Positions 4,592 through 6,362 of a DNA stretch of 6,362 bases are shown piece after piece. The notes under the pieces were generated by a model. It searched no databases. It was not told the origin of the DNA and saw only the letters and a list, made by a program, of their open reading frames with translations. Source of the DNA: an uncultured Alphaproteobacteria bacterium (GTDB taxonomy: Bacteria > Pseudomonadota > Alphaproteobacteria > Puniceispirillales > UBA1172); the NCBI GenBank assembly GCA_913056245.1, contig CAJXME010000069.1, forward strand, positions 1-6,362. Direction: 5' to 3'. The position numbers and the translations under genes are program-made. The stretch's first letter is position 1, and the number at the start of each line of letters is the position of its first letter.

Positions 4592-6362
4592 TTGCCTATG
4601 CACATATCCCAAAAACTGATGGCCATGATGGTGATGATGATGGCGACGGCGATGGTCGTCTGGCCGGAGATGCTGTCCTATTTTGTGGCGGCGCCTTTGG
4701 CCGCGTCCAGTTTTATGGCCGATGCCATCAACGCCGGGATCAAATCTTTTCTTGAAGTGTTTAAGCCTGGCTTGCGGGTGATCGCAGGCGGGGTGGATTT
4801 TGGCGTGCGTGGTTTGCAATCCATTCTTCACACCATGCCGTGGATCATGTTGGTGGCGCTGGTGACCTTAATCGGCCTTCGGGTGAAATCCTTGACCTTG
4901 GCGGTTTTCTGCGGGGTTTCGGTTTTATACATGGCGCTTTCGGGGCATTGGATCAAATCGATGAACACGCTGGCGATGGTCGGATTATCGGTGCCGCTCG
5001 CCCTGCTTTTGGGCTTTGGTCTCGGTGTTTTAGGGGCAAAATCCCGCCGCGCCCATAGCGTGCTGATGCCGGCGTTGGATTTGATGCAGACGATCCCTAC
5101 CTTTGCGTATTTGGCGCCATTGGTGGTGCTTTTCGGCTTTGGCCCTGTTCCCGGGGTGCTGGCCTCGATGATTTACGCGGCGCCGCCGATTACCCGCAAC
5201 GTGATCTTAGGGCTCAGGCAAGTGCCTCAAGACCTCCATGAAGTGGCCAGCATTTCCGGCGCCTCGCCATGGCAACGGTTTGTTGAAATTGAAATGCCCC
5301 ATGCCAAACAGCAGATGCTGGTTGGGGTAAACCAAACGGTATTGGCCAGCCTGTCGATGGTGATTATCGCGGCGGTGATCGGCGGCTTTGACGATATCGG
5401 CCGCGAAGTGCTGGTCGCCACCAATAAAGGCTCGGCTCGCTTCGGGCAAGCCCTAGGGGCAGGGGTTGTGATTGTCCTCTTGGCGGTGGTGATTGATCGC
5501 CTTACACGCGCGGCGTCAGAAATGAAAACCGTGGGGCAAGACTCACCCAACCACCATCGTTCATGGTGGTGGGATGGGATGATTTTTGCGGCGATCTCGA
5601 TGATTGGCTTTGTTTTTGCCGATGCGCTGGATCAATTGACCGTGGTAACGGCCAGCGGCATCCGTGAAATTGAAGCGCAAATCAATCAAAGTTTGAATCA
5701 ATTCATCAGTCATTATGGCATGGTGCTGGATCAGATCAAAAACAACGCTTTAGTTTATATTCTGTTGCCGATGCGGATTGGTTTGGCAAAAGCGGTTCTG
5801 CCCTTCACTTGGGGCGTGTCTTTCCCGCCTTTCTTTCAGAATCTCTATATTCTGGTCGTTTTGATCGCGGCGTTTGGTTTCGTCTTAAAGCGCCGGTTTA
5901 CCCTTGGCTTTTTAATTCTTGGTCTGGGTTTGGTGGCGTTTCGCGGCTTCACCTATCTGCCGTGGTGGTTGGTGGTGATGAGCGTTGGCTATATTTCATG
6001 GCGCACCGCCGGGGCTAAATTTGCCGCTGTGGCCATTGCCATGATGCTGACAATTACTTGGGCGGGGCATTGGCAGGATGCCATGTATTCGGTTTATCTT
6101 TGCACGGCGTCTGTTTTGGTGTGCTTGGTGATCGGATGCCCTCTTGGGATTTGGGCGGCGAAATCAGATCGCGTGTCGAATGTGCTGAGGCCGATCAACG
6201 ATACGCTGCAATCCATTCCGCTTTACATCTTCTTGATCCCGGCGGTGGCGTTGTTCCAGATCAATGAATTTTCCGCGCTGGTGGCGATTGTGCTTTACGC
6301 GATTGTACCGTTGATCCGATACACTGAACATGGCCTGCGTCATGTGCCGCAGACTTTGATTG
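4592..6362 (+). CDS. Fused tandem ABC permease, two ProW/OpuAB-like units in one chain; 3' end beyond the right edge
   Basis: An inner-membrane permease whose frame is open for 590 codons to the window edge. The first unit has hydrophobic N-terminal segments and then a BPD_transp_1 domain at about 124-311. This includes MQTIPTFAYLAPLVVLFG and the EAA loop beginning at Glu217 (EVASISGASPW, Gly223), which docks on the ATPase. After a Trp-rich joint (SWWWDG) a second unit begins, with its own helices and a second transport domain from about residue 498 (AAKSDRVSNVLRP, LQSIPLYIFLIPAVALF, GLRHVPQ). The window stops just before the expected second EAA loop. From the two GHW motifs (residues 118 and 492), 98 positions align without a gap and 38 are identical by hand count, so the halves are homologous. 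ProW-type permeases usually have one such unit and dimerise; here one chain would supply both. The start is TTG 4592 by ribosome-binding-site spacing, or ATG 4598. The gene begins 17 bp after the ATPase stop, clearly the same operon. Confidence 0.9.
   Translation, partial: MPMHISQKLMAMMVMMMATAMVVWPEMLSYFVAAPLAASSFMADAINAGIKSFLEVFKPGLRVIAGGVDFGVRGLQSILHTMPWIMLVALVTLIGLRVKSLTLAVFCGVSVLYMALSGHWIKSMNTLAMVGLSVPLALLLGFGLGVLGAKSRRAHSVLMPALDLMQTIPTFAYLAPLVVLFGFGPVPGVLASMIYAAPPITRNVILGLRQVPQDLHEVASISGASPWQRFVEIEMPHAKQQMLVGVNQTVLASLSMVIIAAVIGGFDDIGREVLVATNKGSARFGQALGAGVVIVLLAVVIDRLTRAASEMKTVGQDSPNHHRSWWWDGMIFAAISMIGFVFADALDQLTVVTASGIREIEAQINQSLNQFISHYGMVLDQIKNNALVYILLPMRIGLAKAVLPFTWGVSFPPFFQNLYILVVLIAAFGFVLKRRFTLGFLILGLGLVAFRGFTYLPWWLVVMSVGYISWRTAGAKFAAVAIAMMLTITWAGHWQDAMYSVYLCTASVLVCLVIGCPLGIWAAKSDRVSNVLRPINDTLQSIPLYIFLIPAVALFQINEFSALVAIVLYAIVPLIRYTEHGLRHVPQTLI
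5548..5572 (+). repeat. Inverted repeat inside the permease gene at the joint between its halves
   Basis: CCACCAT (5551-5557) and ATGGTGG (5563-5569) are perfect 7-bp arms around CGTTC. The pairing extends by A5550-T5570 and, past one mismatch, C5548-G5572. It encodes the HHRSWWW stretch at the joint between the two permease units. Codon constraint (His next to Trp codons) explains much of it, no T-tract follows, and a role in the transcript is only a possibility. Confidence 0.35.

Noticed and set aside
4334..4831. 165-codon minus-strand frame with a His-rich run, spanning the ATPase-permease junction
   Set aside because: The His-rich run is the complement of the Met/ATG-rich permease N-terminus. 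It crosses two well-supported genes and has no domain.
5227..5550. Minus-strand open frames opposite the first permease domain
   Set aside because: They are shadows of the EAA-loop region; no ribosome-binding site or known domain is visible.
1..6362. Mobile element, CRISPR or toxin-antitoxin system
   Set aside because: No transposase, integrase, repeat-spacer array, terminal inverted repeats or small paired toxin-like genes are seen. All long frames are metabolic or transport genes.

Overview
The window looks like part of a bacterial chromosome, most likely from an alphaproteobacterium. This rests on the overall look of the proteins, moderate GC by eye and the gene combination; no rRNA or other phylogenetic marker is present. 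It is accessory-metabolism territory: import and breakdown of a quaternary-amine compound (glycine betaine, carnitine or a relative). I see no tRNA, rRNA, insertion sequence, phage gene or CRISPR array.

Layout. Two gene clusters diverge from a 189-bp AT-rich spacer (2275-2463). To the left, on the minus strand and in transcription order, lie a Rieske non-heme iron oxygenase of the carnitine/betaine type (1120-2274), a short-chain dehydrogenase whose start overlaps it by 8 bp (363-1127), and the first 108 codons of a DUF849/BKACE beta-keto acid cleavage enzyme (1-326, running off the left edge). To the right, on the plus strand, lie a secreted OpuAC/ProX-type binding protein (2464-3432), a terminator-like hairpin (3447-3485), a ProV/OpuAA-type ATPase with a short CBS tail (3489-4574), and a long permease gene open to the right edge (4592-6362). 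The permease joins two ProW-like units in one chain.

How the genes may work together (inference). The ABC system would import a quaternary amine, and the divergent operon would break it down. A dehydrogenase followed by a BKACE is the chemistry expected for a beta-hydroxy acid such as carnitine: oxidation to 3-dehydrocarnitine, then cleavage with acetyl-CoA to acetoacetate and betainyl-CoA. The Rieske enzyme could then N-demethylate the released betaine, or act on the imported compound directly. The exact substrate cannot be read from sequence. No electron-transfer partner for the oxygenase and no transcription regulator are in the window.

Most notable points: the fused tandem permease with clear internal homology; a hairpin plus T-tract ending 3 nt before an ATP-binding gene that has no Shine-Dalgarno sequence; a 14-bp tandem duplication that doubles the ribosome-binding/start site of the BKACE gene and creates an 11-codon overlapping minicistron; and a bridging Glu with His-His-Asp iron ligands in the Rieske enzyme, spaced as I recall them for carnitine monooxygenase CntA.
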